This document shows, piece by piece, positions 36,501 through 48,545 of a stretch of 64,000 nucleotides of DNA. A program made the position numbers and the translations under genes. The stretch is taken from positions 271,177,913 to 271,241,912 of the forward strand of contig CM060709.1 of assembly GCA_030686995.1 (NCBI GenBank). The letters are read 5' to 3'. Below the pieces are notes generated by a model. That model made no database searches. It had not been told where the DNA came from and saw only the letters and a program-made list of their open reading frames with translations. Position 1 is the stretch's first letter, and each line of letters opens with the position of its first letter. The stretch comes from Artemisia argyi. Taxonomy: Eukaryota > Streptophyta > Magnoliopsida > Asterales > Asteraceae.

Positions 36501-37841
36501 CTGAAAAAAGAAATTACAATACTACGAATGAATTACACTAAACCTAAACTAATACTCTTTCTCCTCTGCTTCCTTTTCATCTTTATAAGACTTTTGAGGA
36601 TTGTGGGACCCACAGAACCATTTCCCACCACCATTTAGAGCCCTTGGATGTCTGAGTAATCCACACCGTTTAAATCTACTTTTTCGCGCCAAAAAGTCTT
36701 GGGTCAGTTAGGGCACTGTACATTGCGTGGAGAGGTAATTCAGGGGTTTGGAAGCATGTGTGAGGTGGAGGGACATGTAGGGGAGCAATTCAGTGGGCTG
36801 GTATGGTGGTATTGGTGGACTGTGAGGTGAGGGTGGTATTTGGAAGGGATGGTGAACAGTGGGTGGTTTAGGCGGGGTGTTGACCGGGGTTTGACCCAGG
36901 TTTTAATTAAATGGTGGATTGGGCTGAGGTTGTGGGCTGGGTAAGAAAAGGTAGGGAGTGGGCTGTTGGTGTTTGGATTGGGTTTAAGTTTAGTTTGGGT
37001 AATAATAATAATAATAATAATAATAGGGATCCGTTTGGTTTAAATATTACACAAGGACTAAATTTGTAATTTGTACAAAGTTGAAGGTTTGGTTTTGTAA
37101 GTTTATCAAAGTTCTCATAGGGACCAAACTTGACAAGGGTGAATAGTACAAGGGTATTTTTGATGTTTTTCATTTTTTTAAATACCCGGGGACTATAATT
37201 GACAAAACTGAAAATCCAGGGACTTAACATGTAATTACTCCAAACTTTTCATCCAGGGACTAATAGTGACAATTATGAATTCCCTGGGACCCTTAATGAT
37301 AATTTTCCCATTTTGAACACCCAGGGACTAAAACTGTCAAGTTTGAAACTTTGAGGGACCTGTTTTGCCAAACTGTGAAACTTTAGGGACCAATTATGTA
37401 AATTCACCAAACTTCAGACCAAGGACCATTCCTGCAAAAGATTATTAGTATAAGGACTAAAATTGAATTTCTCAAAGTTTTTACATTCCCAGGGACCATT
37501 TATGTCAAATTCCAAAGTATAGGGACTAAACTTGTAATTTTGTGAAACTTTGCACCAAAGGACTAAATATGTAACTTTATGATTAAAAAGGACCTTTGGT
37601 GACTTTTTCATGTTTTTAGAATAACCAGGGACTAGTTTTGCCAATTTATGAAACTTGAGGGACTGAAACTGCCAATTATGCAAACTTTGTACGTTTTTCA
37701 TTTGTTTTTGCATATTTTGTATTTGAAACATATAAAACACAGTTCTAAGATATTTTAAGTATTATAATGCATATTTGAGTGTTTTTGTATGTTTTGGCAG
37801 TTCAGATTGGTATAAAATGATGAGTATTTAGACACTCATCA
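33599..37841 (-). repeat. Element F 3' LTR
   Basis: Plus-strand ends TGATTCGCC and ACTCATCA. The portion 33960-34800 is extremely AT-rich. The segment 36990-37700 is made of degenerate repeats (separate entry). It is homologous to the solo LTR at 3820-6755. Confidence 0.95.
37045..37690. repeat. Degenerate 'GGGACTAAA' tandem repeats in the element F LTR
   Basis: About fifteen imperfect units, mostly 35-50 bp apart, with a core like AGGGACTAAANNTGTNAATTT followed by TGTGAAACTTT. The same array occurs in the other LTR at about 44825-45470. Short frames crossing it are not genes. Confidence 0.8.
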
Positions 37842-37853
37842 ATCCCCCACACT
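37842..37853 (-). other. Element F polypurine tract
   Basis: Minus-strand AGTGTGGGGGAT directly abuts the 3' LTR. Near-copies lie at 38384-38400 and 38584-38598. Confidence 0.85.
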
Positions 37854-38901
37854 AAACTATTGCTAGTCCCTAGCAATCTATTGAGAAAAACTTAATGGAT
37901 TTGAAAAACTCTTTACCAAAAGCCATCACTTCTGGAGTAGCTAGATGTAAGAACTGTGGTACATCTGATAACCGTGTGATTTTGAGCAAATCACCAGCTG
38001 TCAACGGATTTGATTAGTCTTTACCAAAAGCCATTTGCTTCTGGACTAGCCAACTCTTGATGGAATAGTCAACATCTTGGTGAGCTGATTACCAATTATG
38101 GTTTTTCCACGGCCTTTACCACAAGCCATAATCTTGCGGGCTAGCCAACTCATTAGCTTTTGAGGATGATGGGGAGTTGAGGAACCATACAATTTTTGGC
38201 AAATTGCAATCCATCAACGGGTTTGAGTTATCATTACCAAGAGCCGTTTGCTCCAATCCTGTTGTGGGTTAGACATGGAGGATTGATACCATTTATTGCG
38301 TTCTAAGTGAGAAAAAATTTTAAAATTTTGGCTAAAATGGGGGTTCTTGATGGAACATATATTTAAATTCGTTAGAATAACGAATCTCCCCCCACACTTA
38401 GAACTGAATATTGTCCTCAATATTCAAAGTACCGGGTGTTAAACCGAACTTAGAACGTAAGAAGGAAATATTACATAGCCTTTATTTAAGATGTATATAC
38501 ATACAATTATTTTTTTAGATAAAACTTCTTAAATAGAAGCTATCACTATATATACATTTTTTTTTTTTTACAACATGTGGGGCATCTCCCCCACACTAGG
38601 GTGTTACACACGGGTGACAAGCCCATGTTTTTGCTAATGTTTTTGATTCCCGAGTCACTAGCTTGACTCGACCCCGTATTTGATTCCTTTTCTCCCAAAC
38701 TGTCAGGTTTATCACGCAAGCTAACCGCTTGTGAACGGTTAACTGTAATAAAGAGATCCTGAACAGACCTGGAGAAAAAGCAATTTAAAAATTTATGGGG
38801 AAGTAAGTGGAAGAAACCATCTCCATCGGACTTTCATAGAGAATGTTTGTATACACATTGAAGTACGTGAAAGTTCCACACCGATGAGACAAGTACCCGG
38901 C
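37854..38901 (-). other. Element F 3' non-coding interior
   Basis: No gene seen. It contains a repeated phrase around 'ctttaccaaaagcca' (near 37910, 38018, 38118) and two extra polypurine tract copies. A T-run lies at 38559-38570. Confidence 0.6.
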
Positions 38902-41238
38902 TCATAATTTATAAATGAGAATGCCGGGGTCAAAGATAATGTCTTCACTCCCGAAAGAGTGAAGAACAGGATAAGACACGGGATATATGAAGAAAAGAAA
39001 GAAAGTCATGATGAAAATCATGATTAACTCCTCATCTTCAATAGGAGAATTCATTGTTTCATGAATCTCCTCATTTAAGCTCGTTTGATCAAGACATATT
39101 ATGGGTATGTCTAGATCAAAATAGAATTTATCATACTCCGGAGGAGATATGATATGAGTGAGTTCACCGGAGAACTCCTCAAAGGTGAATGATTCGTATT
39201 CGGGATTGATTTGAGTGAGTTCACTGGGGAACTCCTCAAAAGTAAATGATTCATAAACGGGAAGAGAATTATAAGAATGAGAAGTGATAATACCACTTAT
39301 CTTTTCTTCCGTTTGATCAAAATGGAACGTTTGCAATTCAGGAATAGAATCATTGATCAAAACCTCACTATCCTTGACGGGGATAGGAGATGAAATAGGC
39401 TTTTCATTAAAAGCCTCGATTCTAGAAATGAGAAGATTAGCATTTAATAATGTAAGACGAAGAGATTCGTCTTGGATTATTTCTTCCTCATTCTCTTCTT
39501 CTGAGTTGACAAGCTCAGAAGGTAATTCCCCCACATAACTTATGTCTCCACAAGATAAAGAATAGTTCTCATCAGAATCAGAGAACATCTCAGTATGATT
39601 ATTTGAAAAGACAAGAGGGGGAGGAATATCACACACATGATCAAAAATTCCCTGTGACTCACTTGGGATTGAGACAAGGTTCTCAACACTAGACTTTATG
39701 AATTCGTCCGATTCCTTTGCAGGAACAGTGTCAAGATGCTCGTCCCCCATGTTCAGAGAGTGAGTGGGAACCTCGGGTGTGATAACATCATACTCAGGGA
39801 GATGAGAAGGACTAGCAGTAATGGAGTCTACAAGTTCCATTATTTCTACTGCTGGTGATTCAGTTATATTCATTTCTCCCTGTATATCCATGGAAGAAGT
39901 CTCAACTGATGAACTTGATGAGGTATCATCACTTTCATCATCCTTATTGAGAAAAGCAGCATTTTGAAATTTGGTACGTGTTATAGCTGCTTGTTCTAAG
40001 ACTAGTAATTCTTCCATGCTTCTTTCATCTCTAGCAGCATGTTTTTCAGCAAGTAATTCCGTGATAGATTTATCATGAGAATATTGAGTGAGTGGAGACT
40101 GTGGGGGTGGGGATGTGTCAAAACCGGAAGGTTGACATTGATCATCATTATGAGGACCCCCACAATATACACAAGAAAAACTTGGTGCATTGCGAGACGA
40201 CATATTAGCCAACTCCTCCTTAAGATCTTTGAGTTTCTCAAGAACCTCAATATAAGGGTCTTGCTGGATGTGAAGAGTTGCTTGAATTATTTGGCACTGT
40301 GGAGGTGGGTCTTGAAACGAATAGTCGTAATTGTTACAAGGAAATGGATTCCTTGTTTGACAATCAGAGCTAAAGTGTGGACCTCCACAGTACTCACAAC
40401 AGTTGAACTGATGTGGCTGTGAGTCGTATGTGTTTGAGTCATAATTGTTATTAGGAACCTACTCATAGACAAGCGTGTCTCCTGATTGACAATCAGAACT
40501 GTAGTGTGCACCACCACAATACTCACAACAGTTAAACTGCTGAGTCTGTCTTGGTGTATTTTGATACGAAGCATCATTGAGATTTGGATAATATGATTCT
40601 TGCTCGTATGAATGTGATGGGTAGTTGGAAAAATTTGAGGAGTTGTTGAATGAGTTTTGATTAGGATCATAAGCAAATGAATTACTCGATCCACAAAACA
40701 AACAACTCCCGTCTCGAATATCATTACCACATTGTTCACATGTACACCAACGACATGGAAAACCGAAAAGCGGCTCACCACAACCTACACAAGGAACAAA
40801 ATCTGGAGGTGGGACAAGTGGTGTGCTCTTAGAGCTAGGAATTTCCACCACTTCCGTTATGGTCTCGGGTTTTGGTTCTTGATAAACGTGAAGGTTAGGT
40901 AAGTCGTTCTTTTCAGTCACTGCCCTAAGCTCTGTACGTTTGCTTGACAAACTTTTAACCGTAAACCGTGAAAGGTTAGGATCAATTGGGAGCTTAGATT
41001 CTTGGACAACCGTAGGTTGGACGTATTTAGCACTTCCATAGTCAGAGGAAAGTACAAGGTCCTTTGTCACCCCGGTTTCTCGTTCCATTTCCCTCACTGG
41101 AGAGGGAATATGAATCGATGGTCTATCATAATCAACATGACATCTCGATATCTTTGATAAGGCAATAAGTTTTTCGATGTTGCTTTCATAGGCCCTTTGT
41201 TCAAAGAAATCGTCATTGAGAGATGTCATTAGAATCAA
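38902..41238 (-). pseudogene. Element F ORF: zinc-knuckle-rich non-Gag protein, one internal stop
   Basis: A single frame of about 779 codons from ATG at 41238 to the stop at 38902, broken only by TAG at 40459-40461. The N-terminal half carries cysteine modules CVGCG, CTCEQCG and CLFCG, followed by three near-identical CCHC-like units CEYCGGAHYSSDC, CEYCGGPHFSSDC and CVYCGGPHNDDQC. The C-terminal half is acidic, with MGDEHLDTVPAKESDEFIKS, a direct repeat of YESFTFEEF, and a hydrophobic stretch IFIMTFFLFFIYPVSYPV near the end. From memory the MGDEHLDT..ESDEFIKSS block is widespread in Anthemideae repeat proteins. CCHC units suggest nucleic-acid binding; no capsid, protease or polymerase domain is visible. 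Whether the stop is read through or spliced around is unknown. Confidence 0.82.
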
Positions 41239-41402
41239 TTATGGGATAAGTGGAAGAATGTAGAATCAAAAGGATAGAGGGTAAAGGGATGAATATTTTT
41301 GGGTTTTGTTTTATAAAAATATGGATAAAAGATGGTAAATATACAATGGATGTATATCCAGATTCACTAATACGCAAAATCGTTAGAATAAGCGCACAAC
41401 CT

Positions 41403-41419
41403 CCTCGGCAGCGGCGCCA
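41403..41419 (-). other. Element F primer binding site (tRNA-Asp type)
   Basis: Minus-strand TGGCGCCGCTGCCGAGG, five bases from the 5' LTR, matches the complement of the plant tRNA-Asp 3' end with two mismatches, as in Athila-type elements. Confidence 0.85.
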
Positions 41420-41424
41420 AATTT

Positions 41425-44400
41425 TGATTCACCTCAAACAGTAAGATAATTATTGATTAGCCACTTGTGAATGGCCAACTGTAACAGTCAAACAGCTGAG
41501 GCAAATGCTTCCGTGAAATACAGTGTTTTCCCGGGTCGTAATGTCCCAACGAGGTTGTGATGGTATTTAAAACGAATCTGTGATTAGTGAATGTGAACAG
41601 GAAAGGTATAAAGTGTGTGTGAGTGATTTAAACTAGGGTTTTATAACTTAAAATAACTTAAATAAACTATATTAACTATTACGTGAAACCTAGATATCTA
41701 AAACGTATAAACGTACACCAATTTAAAATCAGACGCGACTGCGTGCTGAGAAAAAGGTGAGTTTTAAGAAAAATAAACTACAAGGGTTAAAATTGAAAAT
41801 TCTATGAACTTAAACTTAAAATAAAATTAAATTCAAAAGAAAACTATTTTTTAGATTATTATATTATTTATTATTAATTATTTAATTAAAAACTATTTAA
41901 CCATTTAATTAAAACTAAAAATTATAAATACTACAAATTAAACTAGAAACTTATAAAAATAATTTCTAAAACTTAAAATGAACTTGAAGAAAGTATAAAA
42001 AATAAAAATAAATGTTTTTGTCTTTTTATAGATTTTCTATTAATTAATAACTAATTATATTATTTAAACTATTTTAAATTACAAATAATACTAAAATGAC
42101 TTGGAAAATTAAGAAATTTTCTAGAAATCTAATTAACCATCATAGGAATCTTAAAAAAAATTATAAAAACTTTATTTTATATATTTATAAACTAGTTTAC
42201 TAATTATTATTCTATTTATTAATTAATATCTATTTAAACTATTTAAATTATAAAAACTATTAAATGAACAGTAAAAATTCTATAAAAATTACTAAAATTA
42301 TATTATGACTTATAAAATCTAGGAAAAATATAAAATCTAGGTGTTACTATGTAAAAATTAATTATGCTATTTAAAACTTATTTATTTATTAATTACTAAT
42401 AAAACTATTTTTAATTCTAATTAATACTAAAAGACAAAATTAAAATCTGAGAAAATTATTATAATTACTTTAACCTAAAATGAAATTAATAAAAATATAA
42501 AAACACAACTTACTTAATAAAATCTAAAAATGAAAATTAAAATTAAATTAAATTAAATAGAAACTATCACTTATTTTTATGTTGTCTTTTCTTGATTTTT
42601 CTTTTACAAAACTAAATTATACTTAAATATAACTAACTTTTGTGAAAACAATATTTCTATAACTTAAAAATAAGCTAGATATAAGCTATTAACCAAAATA
42701 GTTGACCAAAGTTGACCAACTAAGCAAATAAGCTCTACTGAGCTTGTGTGGGACCCACTATGACTAATTCAGATCTAAATAAGTTTAGGGAACTTGTTTA
42801 AATCATAAAATGCTAGTGAGGTCCACTGGATAAGCCAATAAGCTCAAATAAGCACTTGGCTTTTAAGAATCTGAGACAGATTAGGGGACAAAGTTCAAGG
42901 CTTAATCTAGGTGGGGTCCACTCTGATTTAGGTCAAACAAATGGTCAGTACTAAGAGTCTACTAGGAGGGGGGTTGAAAGATGCTAAGTATTACAGGTGG
43001 GGCCCACTGAGGTGGCCACAAATCACCACCAAAGTGGTGGTGATGGCCTGAGCTGCTGATGCAGGGCAGTTACCTTGCCCTGCAAGTGAGTTTGGGAGAG
43101 AGTGGGGCCCAGTACAAAATTCTTAAAAATATAAAATTTGTGGGAACTAAAAGATGAGCTGACAGACTATTAATAGAAACAAATTTCAAGTCCTAGAACC
43201 AAATCCTAAATTCTAAACAAATCTTTAAAGATTTGTAAAAATCTGAGAAGTGTAAAGTTGACTTTTGATGAAAACTTGCTAGTTTGACTATTGTGAGATT
43301 CTAGTGATTCCTACAAGCTATAACTGTTATGATAAGCTAATGTGAGACTAGAATAAGTTACATGAATCACTTATGAGCATTTGAGCAAGGATTTGAGTAC
43401 TAATCTGTGTAACAGTTAACCATGATTGATGTTTGCTAGTGATTTTGACTTTCTTGTATTAAACTATCACTTTTTATACTAGTGATACTTAATATGACTG
43501 AGAGAAACAACAAACAACAATGAGATCACCTTGGTATACCCTGAACAAACATGAGCCAAACACCCCCTTACAAACTGTTTTGGAAAGTTTTAACTACAAG
43601 GAGCTGATTTAATCCACAACAATGATTCCGGATACTATTTTAGGATTATATAAGAATAATAGAGCAGAAATCAATAACACCACAAGCATAAAATACAAGT
43701 TTGTCAAATTTGTGTTTTTAACTGTGAGATTTTTGATTTTTAAGTAGTTATAAAATCTGATGAACAAGCAAACTATATTATGCTAAATATTGATTACCTA
43801 ACACTAAATAAACATGAATCAACCACAAATAAGCAATATAAGACAGCCTACAGTAAAAAGTAAAACTTGAAAATTAAACTTACAAATGGTATTAACTGAG
43901 GAACAATGAACCAAGAACAAATAACCAATCCTAACACCTCCCAAAAGGGTACTAAACCAGATACCTTCCATTGCTCATCATTTTCCAGCTTCCATTCATC
44001 ACTAACACTATTTTTTTATTTATTTTCTATTTTCTTTGTATTTTTGAGAATTTTCTATAATTGAACTCTCAACTGAATTTTAAAGTTAATAAAGCTTACA
44101 GAAGCTTTGTCAAGGCTTAATGGAGCTTTATTAGTCCTTGTGATCAACTAATATCAACATTAATCAAATTTGAGATTTTTGAGTAAAAATAAACACCAAC
44201 TGAGATACAACTGAAACTTGAAATTTATGATCAAAACTAGTTAAGATATTACTGAATTGAAGATTACAAGTTACTTTAATTGAAAGGAATGACTGAAAAA
44301 AGAAATTACAATACTACGAATGAATTACACTAAACCTAAACTAATACTCTTTCTCCTCTGCTTCCTTTTCATCTTTATAAGACTTTTGAGGATTGTGGGA

Positions 44401-45624
44401 CCCACAGAACCATTTCCCACCACCATTTAGAGCCCTTGGATGTCTGAGTAATCCACACCGTTTAAATCTACTTTTTCGCGCCAAAAAGTCTTGGGTCAGT
44501 TAGGGCACTGTACATTGCGTGGAGAGGTAATTCAGGGGTTTGGAAGCATGTGTGAGGTGGAGGGACATGTAGGGGAGCAATTCAGTGGGCTGGTATGGTG
44601 GTATTGGTGGACTGTGAGGTGAGGGTGGTATTTGGAAGGGATGGTGAACAGTGGGTGGTTTAGGCGGGGTGTTGACCGGGGTTTGACCCAGGTTTTAATT
44701 AAATGGTGGATTGGGCTGAGGTTGTGGGCTGGGTAAGAAAAGGTAGGGAGTGGGCTGTTGGTGTTTGGATTGGGTTTAAGTTTAGTTTGGGTAATAATAA
44801 TAATAATAGGGATCCGTTTGGTTTAAATATTACACAAGGACTAAATTTGTAATTTGTACAAAGTTGAAGGTTTGGTTTTGTAAGTTTATCAAAGTTCTCA
44901 TAGGGACCAAACTTGACAAGGGTGAATAGTACAAGGGTATTTTTGATGTTTTTCATTTTTTTAAATACCCGGGGACTATAATTGACAAAACTGAAAATCC
45001 AGGGACTTAACATGTAATTACTCCAAACTTTTCATCCAGGGACTAATAGTGACAATTATGAATTCCCTAGGACCCTTAATGATAATTTTCCCATTTTGAA
45101 CACCCAGGGACTAAAACTGTCAAGTTTGAAACTTTGAGGGACCTGTTTTGCCAAACTGTGAAACTTTAGGGACCAATTATGTAAATTCACCAAACTTCAG
45201 ACCAAGGACCATTCCTGCAAAAGATTATTAGTATAAGGACTAAAATTGAATTTCTCAAAGTTTTTACATTTCCAGGGACCATTTATGTCAAATTCCAAAG
45301 TATAGGGACTAAACTTGTAATTTTGTGAAACTTTGCACCAAAGGACTAAATATATAACTTTATGATTAAAAAGGACCTTTGGTGACTTTTTCATGTTTTT
45401 AGAATAACCAGGGACTAGTTTTGCCAATTTATGAAACTTGAGAGACTGAAACTGCCAATTATGCAAACTTTGTACGCTTTTCATTTGTTTTTGCATATTT
45501 TGTATTTGAAACATATAAAACACAGTTTTAAGATATTTTAAGTATTATAATGCATATTTGAGTGTTTTTGTATGTTTTGGCAGTTCAGATTGGTATAAAA
45601 TGATGAGTATTTAGATACTCATCA
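41425..45624 (-). repeat. Element F 5' LTR
   Basis: 4200 bp, plus-strand ends TGATTCACC and ACTCATCA. It differs from the 3' copy mainly by short deletions between direct repeats (near 41900, 42070, 43475) and a shorter AAT microsatellite near 44792. Confidence 0.95.
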
Positions 45625-45629
45625 GAACA

Positions 45630-46680
45630 CGAACACATAATCAACAACACTTAAACAATTATCAGCAAACAGCAAACGAAACACAATCAATCAGATAATA
45701 CGAATGCCAGAGGAGAGAACAAGAGCATCAAACACAATGGTGTACTAACATTATTTAGATTTTGGATTTAAACGTATTTAGGGGATTAAGCGAGGAAACC
45801 AACGTGAGACAAATGGACATTCTAGTTACATAAAGATTCTAGTTACATAAAGCTAGGAAACTATACGCAAATAGCACATAATGCCCTAAACTTTCTAACA
45901 ACTAACACATTTGTCCATTTAAGATAAAGCTTAGTAAGTTCCTCTTCAACTAATACCCCATTAACAACAAAACCTTTTCTAACAATTATGAGACAACCAA
46001 GAAATCCGTTTGATGATATAAAGTTGGAAATCACTCTCCCCCTCAATTGATGACCCATTGTCATTGATTGAGTGACAAATTTTATGAAGTATCTAAGACT
46101 GATTGATTTACAAGCAACACGTTACCACCATGTATCACACAAATAATTTTCCGAAGAATCATAGAAAGAAAATTATTTGTTTAAATAAAAAGAAGACTTC
46201 TCTTCTTAAACAAGAAATAATGCACTGAAACGTACATTAGATCAGAAAGGCACGAATATAAAGTAATTCATGCCTTTGTTAGGAACAGTCGTCTTTTTGG
46301 CGACGAACTTTCCCCAATATTAAGACCGGGTTGCTATCTGAAGTAATAGCAAACCATATTTTTGAAGTCCGGGTTGTAGCCTGAAATGACTACAAGCCAT
46401 AATTTTAAGTCCGGTTTGCAGCCTGAAATGACTGCAAGCCATATTTTTGAAGAATATTTTGAGAAACGACATGTTTTAGAAAAAACTTTATTTGAAACCG
46501 AAAAACTCTTGCTCAAGCATATGTATGTTTCCGTGTCATTATTGAATGACATTTCTAGAAACGTACATAATATTGATTACACAAGAGACATGTCGTGAGA
46601 AGAATATTTTTGGATTTTTATGATTTTTCTGATTTTTTTTATGGGTTTTATAGGTTTTATATTTTTCTATTTTCTTTATG
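45630..46680 (-). other. Element D 3' non-coding region, right part
   Basis: Continuation of D beyond element F. No gene. The motif 'aagtccgggttgtagcctgaaatgactacaag' is repeated imperfectly three times at about 46340-46445. Confidence 0.55.
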
Positions 46681-46699
46681 GTATAAGATATATACAAGG

Positions 46700-47270
46700 A
46701 TATGTGAAGCAAAACCATTTCTCCTCATTTTCTTCCTGAAGACGTTTGACAGATACTTGGCGAAGGACACTTCATTCCAAATCATGAGAGAATGAATTGA
46801 AACCGTTCTCTCAGAAGTGCTTTTGTGAAGGAATCCGCCAGCTGAAATTCTATCCTCACAAAGGAAAAGTACCACTGCCCTTTCTCAACTTAATCCACCA
46901 CACCTTTGAAGAATCCATTTAGAGCAATAATCATTGCACAGTCTGGAGATAGTACCAATTCCCATACTTCAAGTCGATCGAACATGCTAACTTCTTCATG
47001 CATCTCATTAACCTAACAGTCTTTAGAGATAGCAGTCTTGACATCTTTTGGTTCGACTTTGGAAAGTACGGAATTATAAAAGCACCACAAAGCAAAGGTG
47101 GTAAGTTGTCTTTGTGTGAACGCCGGTCGAGAAAGATTCCCGATAATGTTATCAATCGGATGATCATCGGTCCGTTTTCTGAGATTTTGATGTGGTTGAG
47201 GGTAGGAACCTGAAGAAGTCATGTTTGCATCCCTTGAAGAAGGTGTCTCAAAAGAAGAGTCAGGAGCAAA
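46700..47270 (-). pseudogene. Element D RT start fused to RNase H end (RT core deleted)
   Basis: On the minus strand the region before RT is recognisable (HQNLRKRTDDHPIDNIIGN near 47200, TTFALWCFYNSVL near 47090, then FDRLEVWELV and DCAMIIALN near 46920). Directly after this, at about 46905-46890, the sequence jumps to GQWYFSFVRIEFQLADSFTK, the extreme C-terminal RNase H block of copia Pol. The RT fingers, the YVDD catalytic region and most of RNase H, about 2 kb, are missing. Stops and frame changes are also present. It cannot encode an active polymerase. Confidence 0.8.
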
Positions 47271-47279
47271 TAGGTTCTT

Positions 47280-48110
47280 GAACAGAGCATACTCAAGAGG
47301 AGCAAATGAATTTACTTCAAAAGAATTGTCGACTGCAGTGCCTTGATGTACAGAAGGAGATTGAAGATTAAACGATGATGGTGAATAACTAGCAGATGGA
47401 GCATCTTGATCAATTCAGGTAGACACTGAGGGACCATTTGAGTTGAACAGAACCGGAGCAGCGGCAGCTGGTGGTGTCGGTGTATCATCAGTAGGTGTCT
47501 CAAATTATTCATCAAATATTGGTTCAAATAAGATCTTCAAATGCTCACTTCTAGGAGGTACATAAAGTACTGCAGGCGTGGAATACTATACAAGGCCTGA
47601 ACTGATTGGTTCAGGGGACAAAAGTTTAGACGCGGGTCCTTCACTGATCTGTACAGGAGCCATCTGCTCAGTCAGCTCAACGAATGTGACGTGAATGGTT
47701 TCCAAGTTTTATCGGGTTTGTTTGTTGTAGATTCGGTATCCCTTACAATCTGGAGCATAACCAATGAAGAATCCATGTAAACTGAGATTCGGTATCCCTT
47801 ACTTGCAGCTGTTTAATGAGTTTGATGATAACCTCTGGAGTCACGTCCTTGGTTCTCAGAAACTTCACCCATGTAAACTGAGAATAGTCAATGTCTATTA
47901 TGAGAACATACTTCTTCCCATTTATACTTTGCATTTTCATTGGTCCGCATAGATCCATGTAAAGGGTGTGAAGAACTTCCATGATGGTATTGACAGTTTT
48001 GGGTTTGTGTGTATGCTTCGTGCTTTTGCTCAGTTGACAAGCCTATCAAAGATGATATTTATCGAACATAAATCAGGGTAGACCTCGCACCAAATTCCTG
48101 CGAGCAAGAG
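47280..48110 (-). pseudogene. Element D integrase, partial and decayed
   Basis: The start of the catalytic core is visible at about 47860-47982: LYMDLCGPMKMQSINGKKY and FTWVKFLRTKD, with the first acidic residue in MDLCG. Immediately after KLIKQLQV the sequence jumps to HGFF-type C-terminal integrase sequence (GYAPDCKGYRIYNKQTR near 47740), so the middle of the core is deleted. The tail continues to APVQISEGPASKLLSPEP near 47620. The HHCC region (48000-48110) is present only as decayed sequence. Confidence 0.72.
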
Positions 48111-48545
48111 CATCAATGGTACCAAAGTTCAAGTGACTTAAACATCAGTGTCATAGCCATGTTTTGTTCATTGAGGCATTAGTCAACAAGCAAATAAAAG
48201 AGGACCGCATCATGACTTCAATAGAGATGGTGTATAAATTGGCGCTATGAAAACCTTTAAGAAGATCAACACCATCAAATTCACTGATGACGCATGTGTA
48301 ATTTCTGAAGGCAATCTTCAAGATCGGACTCAAGATATTGACCAACAGAGAACAAATTATACTCAAGTCCTTCCACGTAGTATACCCAGGAAATTAGCAG
48401 TCACCAGAAACATAATCACCATAACACATAATTACCCCAAAATGGTAGTTCCCGAATCTAACTGTCCCGATAAACTTATTCACAAAATTCTCGAGCCCCG
48501 AGCGATCCCCAATCATATGTTTAGAGCAGCCTGAGTCCAAATATC
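48111..48545 (-). pseudogene. Element D protease motif and GAG-pre-integrase domain
   Basis: LDSGCSKHMIGDR, the copia protease signature, reads on the minus strand at about 48500-48540, followed by FVNKFIGTVRFGN. A stop near 48400 and a frame change precede the GAG-pre-integrase block VDLLKGFHSANLYTISI at about 48230-48280, with LLTNASMNKTWLW after it. The order is normal for copia but the frame is broken. Confidence 0.75.

Larger units (their letters stand above)
33599..45624 (-). mobile_element. Element F: non-autonomous Athila/Tat-like retrotransposon with giant LTRs
   Basis: 12.0 kb, flanked by the perfect duplication GAACA (33594-33598 and 45625-45629). LTRs are 4243 bp (left) and 4200 bp (right) and longer than the 3.6-kb interior, a LARD-like design. 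On the minus strand the 5' LTR (right) is followed by a tRNA-Asp-type primer site and the interior ends with AGTGTGGGGGAT next to the 3' LTR. One long ORF with CCHC-like motifs is present; no protease, RT or integrase. The LTRs differ at only about 20-25 substitutions by eye plus a few small indels, so it is the youngest insertion here. Confidence 0.95.

Noticed and set aside
36907..37740. Two minus-strand frames of about 107 aa, repeated at 44699-45523
   Set aside because: They run through the degenerate GGGACTAAA repeats of the element F LTR and have repeat-derived composition.
40075..40422. 115-aa plus-strand and 164-aa minus-strand frames overlapping the element F ORF
   Set aside because: Out-of-frame shadows; the real frame carries the repeated cysteine units across the single stop.
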